Shown here in pieces: positions 43,060 through 54,373 of a stretch of DNA of 57,828 nucleotides. The stretch lies in NCBI GenBank assembly GCA_037178675.1, contig JAYMGJ010000685.1, positions 1 to 57,828 on the forward strand, in the 5' to 3' direction. Position 1 is the first letter of the stretch, and every line of letters starts with the position of its first letter. Made by a program: the position numbers and the translations under genes. Below the pieces are notes generated by a model. It did not search any database, was not told where the DNA came from, and saw only the letters and a list, made by a program, of their open reading frames with translations. Origin of the DNA: Scleroderma bovista (Eukaryota > Basidiomycota > Agaricomycetes > Boletales > Sclerodermataceae).

Positions 43060-45560
43060 TACTCACTTGCAGAGCTGGAGGGTGAGGAACTGGACAAAAA
43101 TTTGCAGGCTCTTCAGGATGAGATTAGGGCTGAGATTGCACAGCTTCAAGTGCCCACTGCCTTCGAGCACATCTTGAAGCCAGTCCCAGATGCTGTGTGG
43201 AAAAAAGTGGAATGAGACCGAAAGTGGAGGTATAATGGGCTGTCAAAGCGGACAAGGGAGTGGTGAGCACAGCATGCTTATGCCATGGCAGAAACTTGTG
43301 AAAATGCAAAGAATCCATGAGTCCCTCATTCTGATATCTGACAGTGAGATTGAACTCACCTGTGCCCTGCAGGGATAATCCACAGGTCAAATTGATGCTC
43401 AAGATGTTCAAACCAAGAACATCTAGCATCACCAGACCAGATTCAAATGCTTTGGGCACCTGTGGGACAGGCAGCAGCCTTGACCAAGTGACCCCAATCG
43501 AGACCCCAAATTGTGATGATGAGTCTCAAATATGACCCCAGCCCTTCATCCAAATTTCCAAAGGCTTCTTTTATTTGTCAGATGCTGAAGACAAGTTGGA
43601 GAGTCCAGGTGGTGACACTGAAGCTATTGACAGTGGCAAGTCAGATGATGAACAACCCCATATGCAGGCTGTGCTGCAACCATTGGAAGCAGCTTCCTGT
43701 TCCAGCCATTTGCCTGCAGTTCCGCCATGCAAAAGATGCTGCCTTGATGTTCTGTATCAAGTCCAGAAAAAAAAGAGAATGGAAAATTGTCTTTCAAACC
43801 TCCGGATGGCATTGGTTGAACTTGACAAAATGCTACAGTCTGCTCGAATGACATTTGTTGGTGGGCCAAATGGGTTGCAAGCTCATCATTGCCATGCAAT
43901 TTGTGCCCACCTTGATCTCATTGTCCATAATGGGCATCTTTCAGCTGATGCAGCAGAGTGTGCAGCAGAAACAAATGGGTTCTCCCCTTCATGGGGTGGT
44001 TGTCAGCTCTGTGGGTGGACACAACAATGGGTGACCAACCATAAAATCCCAGAGTCATTGTGGGGACATCATGCAAAGACTGCATCTATTCTTGCAATTC
44101 TATCCATTAAGGCCGAGCTTCAGGCAAACCTGCACTCCAATAAATGGTCAGTGAATCCTGCAAAACTGGCAAAATTCACTGCAAACAAAATGTTGCCAAA
44201 GGAGGCAGAGAGGTACTTGAGGAATCTTGTTGGTGAAGAGATGCCACTTGCACTGAAGAATTACCTGGAGCTGGAGTTATTCCCTCATGTTCACTTGAAA
44301 GTTGGGCATGGTATCTCATTGCCAACTGCACACAGGTGGCTCCACTGGGAAGGATTCCAATATATCTCACACAAGAAGGGACTGTATTTTGATGGACATG
44401 ACCATGCAGATGTCATTGAATATTGTCAAAAAACCTTCCTCCCAGTGTTGAAGAGCTTTAGGCCACAGCTGGTCCATTACTCTGTGGAAAACCCTGACCA
44501 GGAGAGGCTTCCAAAAGATCAAACAAATTATGTTGAATGTCACTTCGTTATTGTTGCCCATGTTGAGATGACAGTACAGTAAAATGACATGAAAGACAAG
44601 GACTGGGTATTTGAGGATGAACACTGATTGCAGAAAAAGGGCGTCAGATGAGGTATTCATCACAGTGATGTTATCTGTTCAACATTTGGGCACCTCACAG
44701 ATGTGAGAGAATCACTTGAATATGGAAAGAATTACAATGGTTACTGGATAGGTGAATGCTTCTGCAAACAGGTGACTGTCCTTTGAAACATTATGTTACA
44801 TTTCATTTCTCAAAGGTTTATACAGATGTCAGAAAAAATAATACCTGCCTTTGAAGCAGCTCATGGTGCTGGCTATCATGCACTGTTCCTCATTGATAAT
44901 TCCCAGGGCCACTCAGCATTTGTGGAGGATGCCCTGCAAGTCAGCAACTGCATGAACATTAAGCCTGGAGGAAAGCAGGCATGGATGCAGAAAGGTTGGT
45001 TCATCCATGATGGAATCTGTGTCCAACAGGATATAGTATATCCCTCTGATCACCCATCCTTTCCTGATCAACCAAAGGGCATCAAAGCTGTTCTCACTGA
45101 GCGGGGCCTTTGGCAAATGTCACTCCAAGTGTGACACTGATGCAGTGGCTTGCTGCAATATGCAGATCCTTAAATCTCAGCCTGATTTCCTTGCTCAAAA
45201 GCCTCTGGTTCAAGAGATCATTGAAGCAGCTGGACATGCATGCCTCTTTTTACCAAAATTCCATTGCAAACTCAACTTTATTGAGTATTTCTGGGGCAGT
45301 GTAAAGAGACATATTTGTGATCATGCTGATGGTTCTTTTGACACCCTGAAGGCAAACTTATCACAAGCCCTCGCATCTGTACAACTATGCACGATCCGAC
45401 TGTGGGAACAATGCATGCACTGATGGGTTGAAGCTTATCAGTCTGGACTGCCAACAAAGGAGGCACAAATGGAGGTCAGGAAGTTTAGCTCAACAAAGTA
45501 CAAGAGCCATAGACGTGTTCCAGAGGCCACAGCTTGCATTTTTGATGTTCCCATAGCCTA
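43060..45560 (+). pseudogene. IS630/Tc1-like DDE transposase (agaricomycete family)
   Basis: Near-complete gene. N-terminal coiled region LEGEELDKNLQALQDEIRAE (43080), linker, then a long ORF (43575-44582) with KRCCLDVLYQVQKK, TAHRWLHWEGFQYISHKKGLYF (helix-turn-helix-like to catalytic link). Catalytic sites: first motif VAHVEMTVQ (normally VAHDEM, so the first Asp is Val), second LFLIDNSQGHSAF (44890), third FHCKLNFIEYFWG (45270-45300). It ends with a C-terminal KYKSHRRVPEATA block. Stops at 44581, about 44625 and 44650, a small intron near 44771-44813 and a frame change near 45130 show it is dead. Arg-to-TGA and Gln/Ala region stops fit CpG decay. Confidence 0.8.
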
Positions 45561-46284
45561 GTTTACATCTACTGCCAAATTGTCTTTGTTCAGAAAGAAT
45601 TTCTTGCTCAAAAATAATCTATACAGAAATCTGGCTTATCAAAATGTTCTTCCTATCAAAACAAGTGTTTTTAAAAGATAGAATTACTATCTAAGCATTG
45701 TTGCGCTGTGCTGGTTGTTTGCACCAGATAGGCAGTGACTAGGTGATCTGCACCATAGCTGCAAAGGTAAATGAGTCTAATGGGTCCCTGACACAATGTC
45801 AGTGAGTCAAACTTGCATGAGGTAATGATGAAGGCTCACCTGTTCTTGCATTTGCAACCTCCATCAAGGCTCTTCAATATAGCTTGATAGCGATCCTCAT
45901 CATTGTCAGAACTGGTGGAGTTGGACATGGGGAATAGGGGAAAGGGTGGGAATGTTGGAGCTTGAATTCATTGGATGACAAGTTTAGGATATGGCCTGAC
46001 ACAGCACATCAATTTCTACATCACCTCTGGGTCTTTTACAGAGATATTGGTACCATTAGAAAGCTACATGTACATAGAATTTGAAATGTGAACTCAAAAT
46101 TTAAAATTTTGTATTGCTCAGCAGGATTGCAATAAGTGGGCAGTATCCCAAAATGGAAGGTGTAGTACCTATCAGTGATAGTGACTCAAAGCATTCAGAT
46201 TGTGCAAATCAAAGCTCTTGATGTCTCACTCTCCTTGAATGAAGGTCCCCCTGATAGTTGCATGTCTGCTGATCTTCATGGTAA
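45561..46284. other. No gene seen
   Basis: AT-rich sequence without a recognised motif lying between two transposase wrecks; possibly the terminal regions of either transposon, but no inverted repeat was matched. Confidence 0.35.
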
Positions 46285-47985
46285 TCTATCAATGTGAAGT
46301 TTGCCAGTCAAAATTTGATAGCAGAAGAGGGCTTGCTAACCATTCTCACTCCAAATGCTCAAAAAAGTGTCCTCAAGTGACACTCAATCTTCTAGATAAA
46401 AGATGACATGATAGAGAGGAACAGCAGGCTGCAAAGCTACTATGTTTGTAGGAGGAAGAAGCAAGAAGAAGGGAGCAAGAAATGATCAGGCAAGCCGCCA
46501 AGGTAATATCAACCCAGGTATCCCCAAAAAAAATAAGGTATAGCCTATCTTGATAACTAATTGAATTGTTTACAGGATGAGGAACCTTTGTGTGCTCCAA
46601 CACCCCCACCTGATTATTGTCCATTGGGGCTCCCTGCTCATGCACGATGCTTATCAAAGCACTTTTGCAATGATCTTCCCCCTCTCCCCCAACCACCAGT
46701 GGTACGTGAAGAGTCAGCAACTCTGGATTACAATGATCCAATGCCCAATCAACAAGAAATCCATCAAGAGATTTATCTTCCAGCTACTCCCCCCCTAGTA
46801 CCAGATCACATCCTAACCATTCAAACTGAACCAGATCACTATGGCATATTCAGAGTCTATCCTGGACACCTTCCAACAAATAACTCAGATGTCTGAACTC
46901 ACTTTCCCATGTATCCAACTCACCACACTTCTAGCAGATGGTGGATCACTCTGGGGCATGACCTTGGTGGTCTGGTTTTGGAAGTTCACTCAATGTAGCC
47001 CAAAAAAACATCTTTGAGCTGTTCCTTAGTGCAACGGTGTTTTGACTGATGAAGTGGTTTTACAGTGGGTCTAGCATGAAGTCACTCGCAGAGTTGGATT
47101 GACTTGTCAACAATGTAATTCTGGCAGAGGACTTCAATGCTGCTGATCTGCACAGTTTCTGGGCTGCGAAAGGAGTGAGCCATCTCGACAACTACAAAGC
47201 CAATCCTGAGGACATATGATCCTCGTTCCTGGCTGGAGATGGATGGAAGGAGATCTCAGTACGTCTGCATTTGCCAGCAGACAGTATCAAGCACAAGTCT
47301 GTTGAGGGGTCACCAACATTTGAAGTCCCTGGTTTATTCTATTGCAAGCCACTCAATGTAATCAAGAACACATTCCGTGAACAAGCATCAGAGTACTTCC
47401 ATATCATGCTGTTTGAGACATGTTATTCACCAGACCCAAATGAACCCCCAGAGTGTATCTATTGTGAACTCTATAACTTGCCTGCTGTGATCAAAGAACA
47501 TGAGAAGATCCATGCACAGCCTCATTCTGATGGGTGCACCCTTGAAACAGTTGTTGCATCAATCATGTTGTGGTCCGATTCAACTCATCTGGCATTGTTT
47601 GGCACAGTGTCCCTGTGGCCAATCTACATGTACTTTGGAAACCAATCAAAGTATATATGAGGCAAACCAACAAGTTTTGCTGCCCACCATCTCACATATA
47701 TTCCAAAGTCATATCTCTGTTCTGGAAACCCACACTGTTGATTCAATTGTTGTTTGAGATAACTGATGCCCTGCATGACTTCTACAAGGTGACCTTTGCC
47801 AAGGCGATCTGAGCTGACGTCCTCACGCATTGTTGACATGAACTCATGCAAGCCATTTGGCTCCTTATTGACAATGACTTCATGCATGCATATGAATTCG
47901 GCATCATGATTGAGTTATTAGATGGTGTCCAACATCAAGTATTCCCACAGTTCTTCACATACTTGGCTGACTACCAAGAAAAGTA
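46285..47985 (+). pseudogene. Plavaka transposase, N-terminal half
   Basis: Begins with the N-terminal C2H2 finger typical of the family (CEVCQSKFDSRRGLANH ... C, 46293-46355), an acidic/basic helix (EEEARRREQEMIRQAAK), an intron (about 46503-46575), a Pro-rich part with LPPLPQPPVV, then FYSGSSMKSLAELD and AEDFNAADLHSF, and the conserved core VEGSPTFEVPGLFY ... LETVVASIMLWSDSTHLALFG-SLWPIYMYFGNQSKY (47300-47660), the Plavaka hallmark. It continues in another frame to FFTYLADYQEK (47985). Stops at about 47101 and 47220 and frame changes after QSKY inactivate it. The C-terminal half is missing: an R1 fragment starts at 48058. Confidence 0.85.
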
Positions 47986-48057
47986 AGAAGCACCTGGACT
48001 ACAGCACTAATACATGTAGATTAGCTGGCTGAAGATTTGATTAGGACACTTCTCGCT

Positions 48058-48625
48058 GTGAGTCAAAGTGTGGATTTGGGTCGGAGTAATAACCCGAACA
48101 CAACACCAACAAAGGACTACAAAAATGTGCAAGTGGTGGTTTACCTCCGTGGTGTCCACAGAGGATGTGCTGAGGAGGGGGAGAGGGGATCTACACCAAC
48201 AGGGTGATGCAGACAGAGATGCAGGATACTCCTGGGGTACAGGAGCAATAGAAGATGAAGAGGATAGGTGTCTGGACTCTTCCTATAGCCTAGGAAGTGT
48301 CAAAGCGGGGATTGAAGTGACAGAGACTGAAGTAGCAATACTACACCCAGAGATTGGTGCAGCAAAGGGGCAAGGGGGCTCCTGACATCCAGAAGTAATG
48401 GGGAACAAAGGATTGACAGGCTAGACTCCGCTTGAGCCTAGAAAAATACTTGGACTTGAATAACTTGAATAAACTTGAAGATATTGAGCCTTTAGACCTT
48501 CACTGAAGCCTACAAGGACTCAAAGACTGAAGGGATACTGATTGAGAGAGACTGAGAGAGGGATAATTTTGTGCTATTGGGTCCTTTTTTTCACAGGGCT
48601 GAGCCTAGGGGTTTAAATACATGGG
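48058..48625 (-). mobile_element. R1 element fragment (copy D)
   Basis: TGAGTCAAAGTGTGGATTTGG onward matches 38934 and 56208 onward for 570 bp and stops at TTTAAATACATGGG where T2 begins. Older than B and C, with fewer CpG. Confidence 0.75.
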
Positions 48626-50488
48626 CACTTCAGTCAACCCCCATTTAGGACCTATTAGGTTTGTATATTTCTACAGATGTATCTACCTATGAGGTCCTGA
48701 CAGGTTGGAAATTCCCAGCTGCCCATGGAGATTCTCCATTCTCCAGCACCATGCATGGGGATTCTTCAGAGCCCTATTATAATTCTCCAGCACTATGCTT
48801 GGAGATTCTCCATAGCCCTATTTTACATCATTGGAGAAATGTATTTATCCATAATTATTATATTTAATTAATTATTTAGCAGGTGGCTGGGGTCCAAATT
48901 GGACTTTCTCCAGGGCTAAATAGGCCTTTCTTCGAGTGCATATGAGACTTTCTCCAGGATTAAATGGGCCTTACTTTGGGTACATATGGGACTTTCTCCA
49001 GGCTAAACAGGCCTTTCATTTGGTGAATATGAGATCTTCTCCAGGGTTATATGAGTGTAACTTTGGGTGCATATGGGACTTTCTCCAGGGCTAAATTGGC
49101 TTTTCTGTGGGTATAAATGGGACTTTCTCCTGGGTTAAATAGGCATTTCTTTGTGTGCAAATAGAGGCATTCTCCAGAGTAATTGAGCCATTTTCTAAGC
49201 ATCCATAGGACTTTCTCTGGGGTTAAGTGGGCCTTTTTCTTGGTGCAAATAAGACTTTTTTCAGGCATAATAGGACCATTTTGAAGGGCAAAAGGGACTT
49301 TCTCCACACTAAATAGAATCTTTTCTGAGCACAAATGGAACTTCCTCTGAGTTAATGGAGAACTCCCAAGGTGGTATGGAGAATCACCTTGTTGGTGGGG
49401 AGAATTGCCAGGGTGGTGTGGAGAATCTCCATGGTGATGCAGAGAATCTCCATGATGGTGCGGAGAATCTCCATGGTGGTGCGGAGAATCTCCATGGGGA
49501 TGCGGAGAATCTCCAAGGGGATGTGGAGAATCTCCATGACAGTGTGGAGAATCTCCAGGATGGTGTGGAGAATATTGGACCCTTAAGCTGTTGTTACTGA
49601 CTATGCATACTGCAGCATTGGACAAAGTGTACTAATATGATGCACATTTTCGCTTTTTTTACATTTTGGATGGTGTGCCTCTAACCATCCCAGGAACAGC
49701 AGTATATAAGCCTTGGTGTTAGTAGCCTGTTGGCAGCATTTATTGGCCAGGATAGGCTTTGTGTTGTGTGATGTAGCACTACACCACAAACACTACACAA
49801 CACTACACATTTTTGGTAATAAGCTACACCACACACACTACACAACATTTCCTAATAAACACTACACATTTTTGGTAATAAGCTACACCACACACACTAC
49901 ACAACATTTCCTAATAAATACTCCGCATTTTTGGTAACAAACAATACACTACAAACACTACAAAACACTACACAACATTTGCTAATCAATACTACCACAC
50001 ACACACTAGACAACACTAATCAATATTCCATATTTTTGGTAATCAACACTACAATACCAACAGTACCCAATATTAGCTAATCAGGGGTCCGCATTTTTGG
50101 TTGTCAACACTACACAACATTAGCTAATCAGGGGTCCGCATTTTTGGTAGTCAATACTACACAACATTAGCTAATCAGGGGTCAAATTTTGGAAGATAAA
50201 GATTGGACCATAGATAGATAGGGGCTATTTGTACATGTTTGTATGTGTTATTTTTATGCTTTGTTGTCTTACTAAAAGTTGTAGCCACTAATTATACAAA
50301 TCCAGTAGTGGTCTTACCTAAGTAATTGGTGAAGATTTACTAGTGTTATGATCAAAACAAAAAACTGTGATGCAAAAAGTTTTTTGCTAGACTACATCTA
50401 ACCATGGATTGGGGATTCTCCAACCCACCTTGGAGATTCTCCATTCCTTCCTTGAGGAGTCTTGGCAGCACCATGGAGATTCTCCACA
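48626..50488. mobile_element. T2: relative of T1, right end lost
   Basis: Starts CACTTCAGTCAACCCCCATT, the T1 terminal sequence, inside R1 copy D. Array 1 (48895-49330) has 50-57 bp units with GACTTTCTCCAGG; array 2 (49350-49575) has 21-bp units GGAGAATCTCCATGGTGGTGC; then 59-bp units with ACTACACATTTTTGGTAAT (49790-50160), and the central T1-like part (50130-50390). It breaks at the J element (50489) before a right TIR is reached. Confidence 0.7.
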
Positions 50489-50670
50489 TGTAAGGGTGCC
50501 CTTAGGGGTCACCCATATTTGTTTACTTATGTAATACTTCCTTTCCTATGTAATTGCTTCTTGTTATGTAATATAGGGAGAACTTCTTATTATCCTACAT
50601 ACTCAAAAGAATACACATTGGTCGTGTTCTGTGTTGAGTGAGGATCAGAGAAGCTATCAACCACCTTAAA
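50489..50670 (+). mobile_element. J element, second copy (candidate copia LTR)
   Basis: TGTAAGGGTGCCC to ACCTTAAA, closely matching 13606-13788. No duplication flanks it (ACACA-like left, CTTTT right), and a copia-type gag follows 0.5 kb downstream, so it may be that element's 5' LTR. Confidence 0.6.
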
Positions 50671-51195
50671 CTTTTTTGAACATCCATCTGCATATTCAAT
50701 GAGTCAAACCATCACCCGAGCAGCCGCGCGCACGATGTGCAACACGGAACAACCACCTGGGGACCCACTCCAAACCAATGAAAATTTTATCCAGGGTGAT
50801 CTGTTGTAAATTAACCAGCATGCATTACTAGGTACTGAGGTGCGTGACCACGTGACACTTACATAAGCCCTCAGAGCGCACATACACAGTAGTATTTCCT
50901 ATTAGTCCCTCAGTAGCTTGAACATCTACTGAGGGTAAGTAGTCCTACACACTCATTTCTACACATACTCACTTGTAGTAGTTACTACAGGTATTACTCT
51001 AATACAGTAGCTTGAACATCTACTGAGGTTACTACAGGGTTACCAATTTCCTACCACAGCTTCTGTCCTACAGGTCCACTGCAGCAACCCCCCAACACAC
51101 TTTTTTCAAGAGGTTATGAGCCCTGCTCTTGCCTAAAGGAAGAAGCAGTCTTGTGGAAAACAGGATTTACCCTTACCTTGAAAGTATCAAGTGAA
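50671..51195 (+). promoter_or_regulatory. Leader between J element and copia gag
   Basis: Holds a direct repeat AGTAGCTTGAACATCTACTG (about 50912 and 51006) and a pyrimidine-rich stretch before the ATG. It is probably the untranslated leader of the copia element; a primer-binding site was not identified. Confidence 0.35.
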
Positions 51196-52350
51196 ATGGT
51201 CCTCGAACTCCCTGAACTTGTGCGAGAAAATCAACACTGGAAAATTTACTGCACGCATATCCTCGATAGTGCAGCTGCAGAAGGTGTAGTCAGCCACCTC
51301 TCAGGTGCGGCACCAAAACCAGCCGATTCGCACGAACTCAAAGCATGGAACGTGTCTAATGCATTGGCTAAATACATTGTGATGGAAGTAATCACTGATT
51401 CACTCCTCGTGCGACTCATGCACCATGAACTTGCCCACACTCTCTTCAGCCAACTCACAGCCATTTTTGGCGACCTCAAACCAATAGCTATTGAATTACC
51501 AGTGGAATGGAGCAACCAAGACGAGCCTCTCCAAGAGGACTCACACTCAAAGTTGGATGGCGCTGACTCAGCACACTGCAACTATTGTTGAAGGAAAAGA
51601 TGTTGAAAGAGCTGGCGCAGCCCCGCACATTGCGCATGACACAGATCAGGATAATGACTATACTATTAGTCTAACATCCGAGCTCGAAACAACTGATATC
51701 CACGACAGAAAGCCCAGCGGCATCATGCCGACTGGCATCCCCATTATCCCCAGTATTCCCAATACAAACAATACAACTATTTACCCTAAAGACCCGGGAG
51801 ATCTGCCAAACGCGCCAGATGGAATGTTGAGGGGAGATGACCAGGAGATGGCCAAGAGCGGAGGGCAGTGGCAGCGCACCATGCACAAGGTGAATCGGAA
51901 TGATGAAACGGCTTCGCCAGCCCCCAATTTGGCAGACAGGACGTCTGAGATGTTGACGGGCAACAGCCCAGTTCCACTCTTGCCAAAACAACCTAAAAAG
52001 ACTGTGAAACATCAGAAAATGTCAACACGATACATACCTCTGCCAACCGGATGTGCAAATGCCAACACGCAGCACCCAAATGGGCACCCGAAGCCTAATA
52101 CTTACTCACCCAGACAGCATAGACCGCCGCTCGAAGGGGAGAGAGTTGGTGGTACCGCAAACGGCGACACACGCAGTTTGAGCGGGCGATCTATGCCCCA
52201 GAAGCTCGCGGCCAGCTCAAACAAGTCGGAGATGCTTGTAATCGCGACAATCGAGTTGGAGGGCCCAGCCAGCGGTGGAGTACCGCACGTATGCCTTGGA
52301 GGCGAGAGTCAGCGTGCAGACAACGTGAATGGTCCCAGAGACCAAGTGGA
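51196..52350 (+). pseudogene. Copia-type Gag polyprotein
   Basis: Starts MVLELPELVRENQHWKIYCT, the usual opening of agaricomycete copia Gag, and continues through SHLSGAAPKPADSHELKAW and SLLVRLMHHELAHTLFSQLTAIFGD, the conserved helical Gag core. The frame shifts between 51491 and 51591, after which a long Pro/Asn/Thr-rich region follows and ends near CLGGESQRADNVNGPRDQ (52330). That tail also occurs in repeated hypothetical proteins of mushroom genomes. No zinc knuckle, protease or pol follows, because an LTR-F2 fragment begins at about 52351. CpG is well kept, so the insertion is young. Confidence 0.65.
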
Positions 52351-52490
52351 TACCGTTGCAATCCAGCACCCAGAGGCTCTCCATTCGAGCTCTCTTTGGG
52401 TTTTCGCTCTAAGATGCTTGGTTCCTATTTCCTCCTCAGAGTCTCAACGTGTGGTAGTTCTTTGGGTTGTTTGCCCTTAGGGTTGTCTCA
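52351..52490 (+). mobile_element. LTR-F2-type fragment
   Basis: GTTGCAATCCAGCACCCAGAG to CTTAGGGTTGTCTCA, the 3' 140 bp of an LTR-F/F2 in plus direction, with the R motif CCATTCGAGCTC. It is fused to the copia gag on the left and gives that ORF a chimeric end. Confidence 0.7.
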
Positions 52491-52945
52491 CCCCACAGTT
52501 ATAGCGAAAGGCAGGGTTGCTCAATTCTGAAATGAATGGTGAGATTGGTGAGAAGTAGTAGAGTGATGATCTTGTCAGAATGTACCACAGTGTTACAGCG
52601 AAAGGCAGGGACGATTGATCGTGGCAGGATGATAGTCATGAAAAGACTTTGAAATGGTTGGTGAGATTGGTGAGTTGTAGCAAGGTGATAGCCTCAACAG
52701 CATGTACCAAGCCCACCCTCAGTTACAGCGAAAGGCAGGGACAATCAATCGTGGCTCGACAGTAGGAATGAAAATGACCATAAACGAAATTTGAAAATGG
52801 TCAGACATAGCAGAGTGGTAGTCTTGACAGCACGTACCCCTCAGTGATAGCGAAAGGTGAGGTTGCTCGATTCTGAAATGAATGGTGAGATTGATGAGTT
52901 GTAGCAGAGTGATGATCTTGACAGAATGTACCCCAGTGTTACAGC
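52491..52945. repeat. Tandem repeat derived from gag, five units
   Basis: Units of 90-130 bp start with TTACAGCGAAAGGCAGGG or variants at 52499, 52594, 52722, 52847 and 52938, and contain GAGATTGGTGAG and TGACAGAATGTACC. The last unit is the true gag segment (minus strand AFRCNTG), so the others look like expanded copies of gag coding sequence. Confidence 0.65.
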
Positions 52946-53528
52946 GAAAGGCGGCAGTGACCTGGGCATCGGTTGCCCCATCCATCGAGATCTGAAGCCA
53001 GATCTTGATCTTGGACCACCACTCGTGGAACTTCTGAGGGGAGCCATCATAACTTCCGGGATCCGCGACCACCTTCTTGCACGGCGGCAGTGCAGGCTGA
53101 GGCTGTGCAGCCGCAAGGGCCGCGATATGCACCTGGAGGTTAACTTGCCCTTGGATGAGCTGGGCAAGGAGCTGGTTGAGGTCCGCCATGACGAACTAGT
53201 AGGGGTGGAGACGGGAATAGGGGGTAGGTCTTTGTTTAACCGGTCGGAGATGCGAAGACCGGAATGTGCGGCGGCAGGCGAGAGGGAGGTCTGGCAGGGG
53301 CAGAACAGGAAGGGAACAATGGAAGCCAAGGAGGACTTGGACTTCAAAGTCACTGACAAGGCGACTGTAGGCAGCAATGGTGTTGGTAAACTGGAACTCT
53401 TCTTCAATAGCCGATTCTCTCTCCTGTGGTTCCGGGGCGGCATCAGGGTGAGGACCGTATATAATCGCCAAGCGCTCCTGTTGTGCTTCGACGAGGCGGG
53501 GAAACTGGTACAGTATGGTGACTAACAT
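52946..53528 (-). pseudogene. Ty3-type Gag N-terminal region
   Basis: Minus strand. An upstream ORF (53528-53196) with EEFQFTNTIAAYSRL and a second start at 53189, MADLNQLLAQLIQGQVNLQV, leading to PGSYDGSPQKFHEWWSKIKIWL, the hallmark start of the Ty3 Gag capsid-like domain (YDG-x-P-x-KF-x-W). After VTAAFRCNTG the frame enters the tandem repeat and is lost, so capsid, knuckle and pol are missing. It lies 0.5 kb downstream of its own LTR and PBS in correct order, and belongs to the LTR-F family. CpG content is high. Confidence 0.7.
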
Positions 53529-53984
53529 AAGGGGTGACGTAGAGGTAAGGTTACTTGGGACTAGATCCCCACAGGTGTTCCACTAAACGAAGTGTAAGAC
53601 TCTGTTCGCCTGTCACACTCACCGGGTCAGGGCAGTGACACAGCTATGCAAAGGACAAACAGCTAGTGGCTGCAGATCACGGTTCTACCTCTGCATGAAT
53701 GCAGGAACTATGAGTATTATAGCTCAATCACCTTGAGGCTGCGAACCTCTCTTGAACGGACACCGCTCTTCAGACACCAGGCATGACCCTGGGCTGGTGT
53801 ACAGTACATAAAGAGACGGTGCTAAAAAACTCCCAATGCCGAAGCACTACGGGAACGGCACTAAAGGCTGGCCGTGAACAAAATGGAAGGTGTGAAGATG
53901 AAGCTCCTTAACCCTGGAGTCTGGGTATAGTTTCCCTTTACTAGGCTGGGGAACAGTGCGTGATAGAGCAAGTAAGATGTGTGG

Positions 53985-53995
53985 ATTCAAGCTCA
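53985..53995 (-). promoter_or_regulatory. Self-complementary primer-binding site of LTR-F
   Basis: Two bases past the LTR, the minus strand reads TGAGCTTGAAT. This is complementary over all 11 positions (one G-U) to ATTCGAGCTCA in the LTR (54100-54090, minus strand), about 30 nt downstream of TATATATA, where the mRNA should start. This is the Tf1/sushi arrangement of self-priming; no tRNA-type TGG start is present. Confidence 0.65.
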
Positions 53996-53997
53996 GG

Positions 53998-54368
53998 TGA
54001 GACGACCCTAGGCAAAGAACACCAAGGATCCTAACACGTGATACTCTGAGGAGGAATAGGACGTGAGTATCTAGAGCAAAAACCCAAGATGAGCTCGAAT
54101 GGGGAGCCTCTGGGTGCTGGATTGCATGGTATATATACTACTATACACGAGGGCTACACGAGACTATCCATGAGGCTACGTGCAGGCAGAAGGCTATGTA
54201 ACGACATCACTGTGGAGCTAAGGCTATGCGTAATGATGTCAAGGGTGGCAGTGTGTACAGCACGAGGTACAGGTCTAGACTAGGTAGATAAGATAGAGGC
54301 TGTACACTAAGATAAGATAAACACTATCTAATCACAGATTAGATAAGATAAAAAGTTGGTCCGTAACA
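53998..54368 (-). mobile_element. LTR-F, complete, 5' LTR of the Ty3 element
   Basis: 371 bp, TGAGACGACCC to GGTCCGTAACA on the plus strand. TATA box at about 54130-54138 (minus), predicted start near 54100, and an AT-rich GATAAGATAA repeat block (54284-54345). It is followed by PBS and gag in minus orientation. Confidence 0.8.
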
Positions 54369-54373
54369 GGCAC

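Larger units (their letters stand above)
38656..54368 (-). mobile_element. Outer limits of a heavily invaded Ty3 (LTR-F) element
   Basis: The LTR-F left end TGAGATGACC begins at 38656, just after GGCAC (38651-38655); the LTR-F right end GGTCCGTAACA stops at 54368, just before GGCAC (54369-54373). In minus orientation the 5' LTR (54368-53998), PBS and gag follow in normal order, and 38766-38656 would be the remains of the 3' LTR. Most of the interior is now other elements, and pol is not found. Shared TSD plus Gag-like host sequence on both sides support one insertion event. Confidence 0.55.

Noticed and set aside
49355..49600. ORFs such as ENLHGDAENLHDGAEN across the T2 array
   Set aside because: A 21-bp tandem repeat gives in-frame repeats on both strands; no coding evidence.
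51246..52012. Minus-strand ORFs opposite the copia gag
   Set aside because: Antisense frames; the plus strand has the recognisable Gag motifs.
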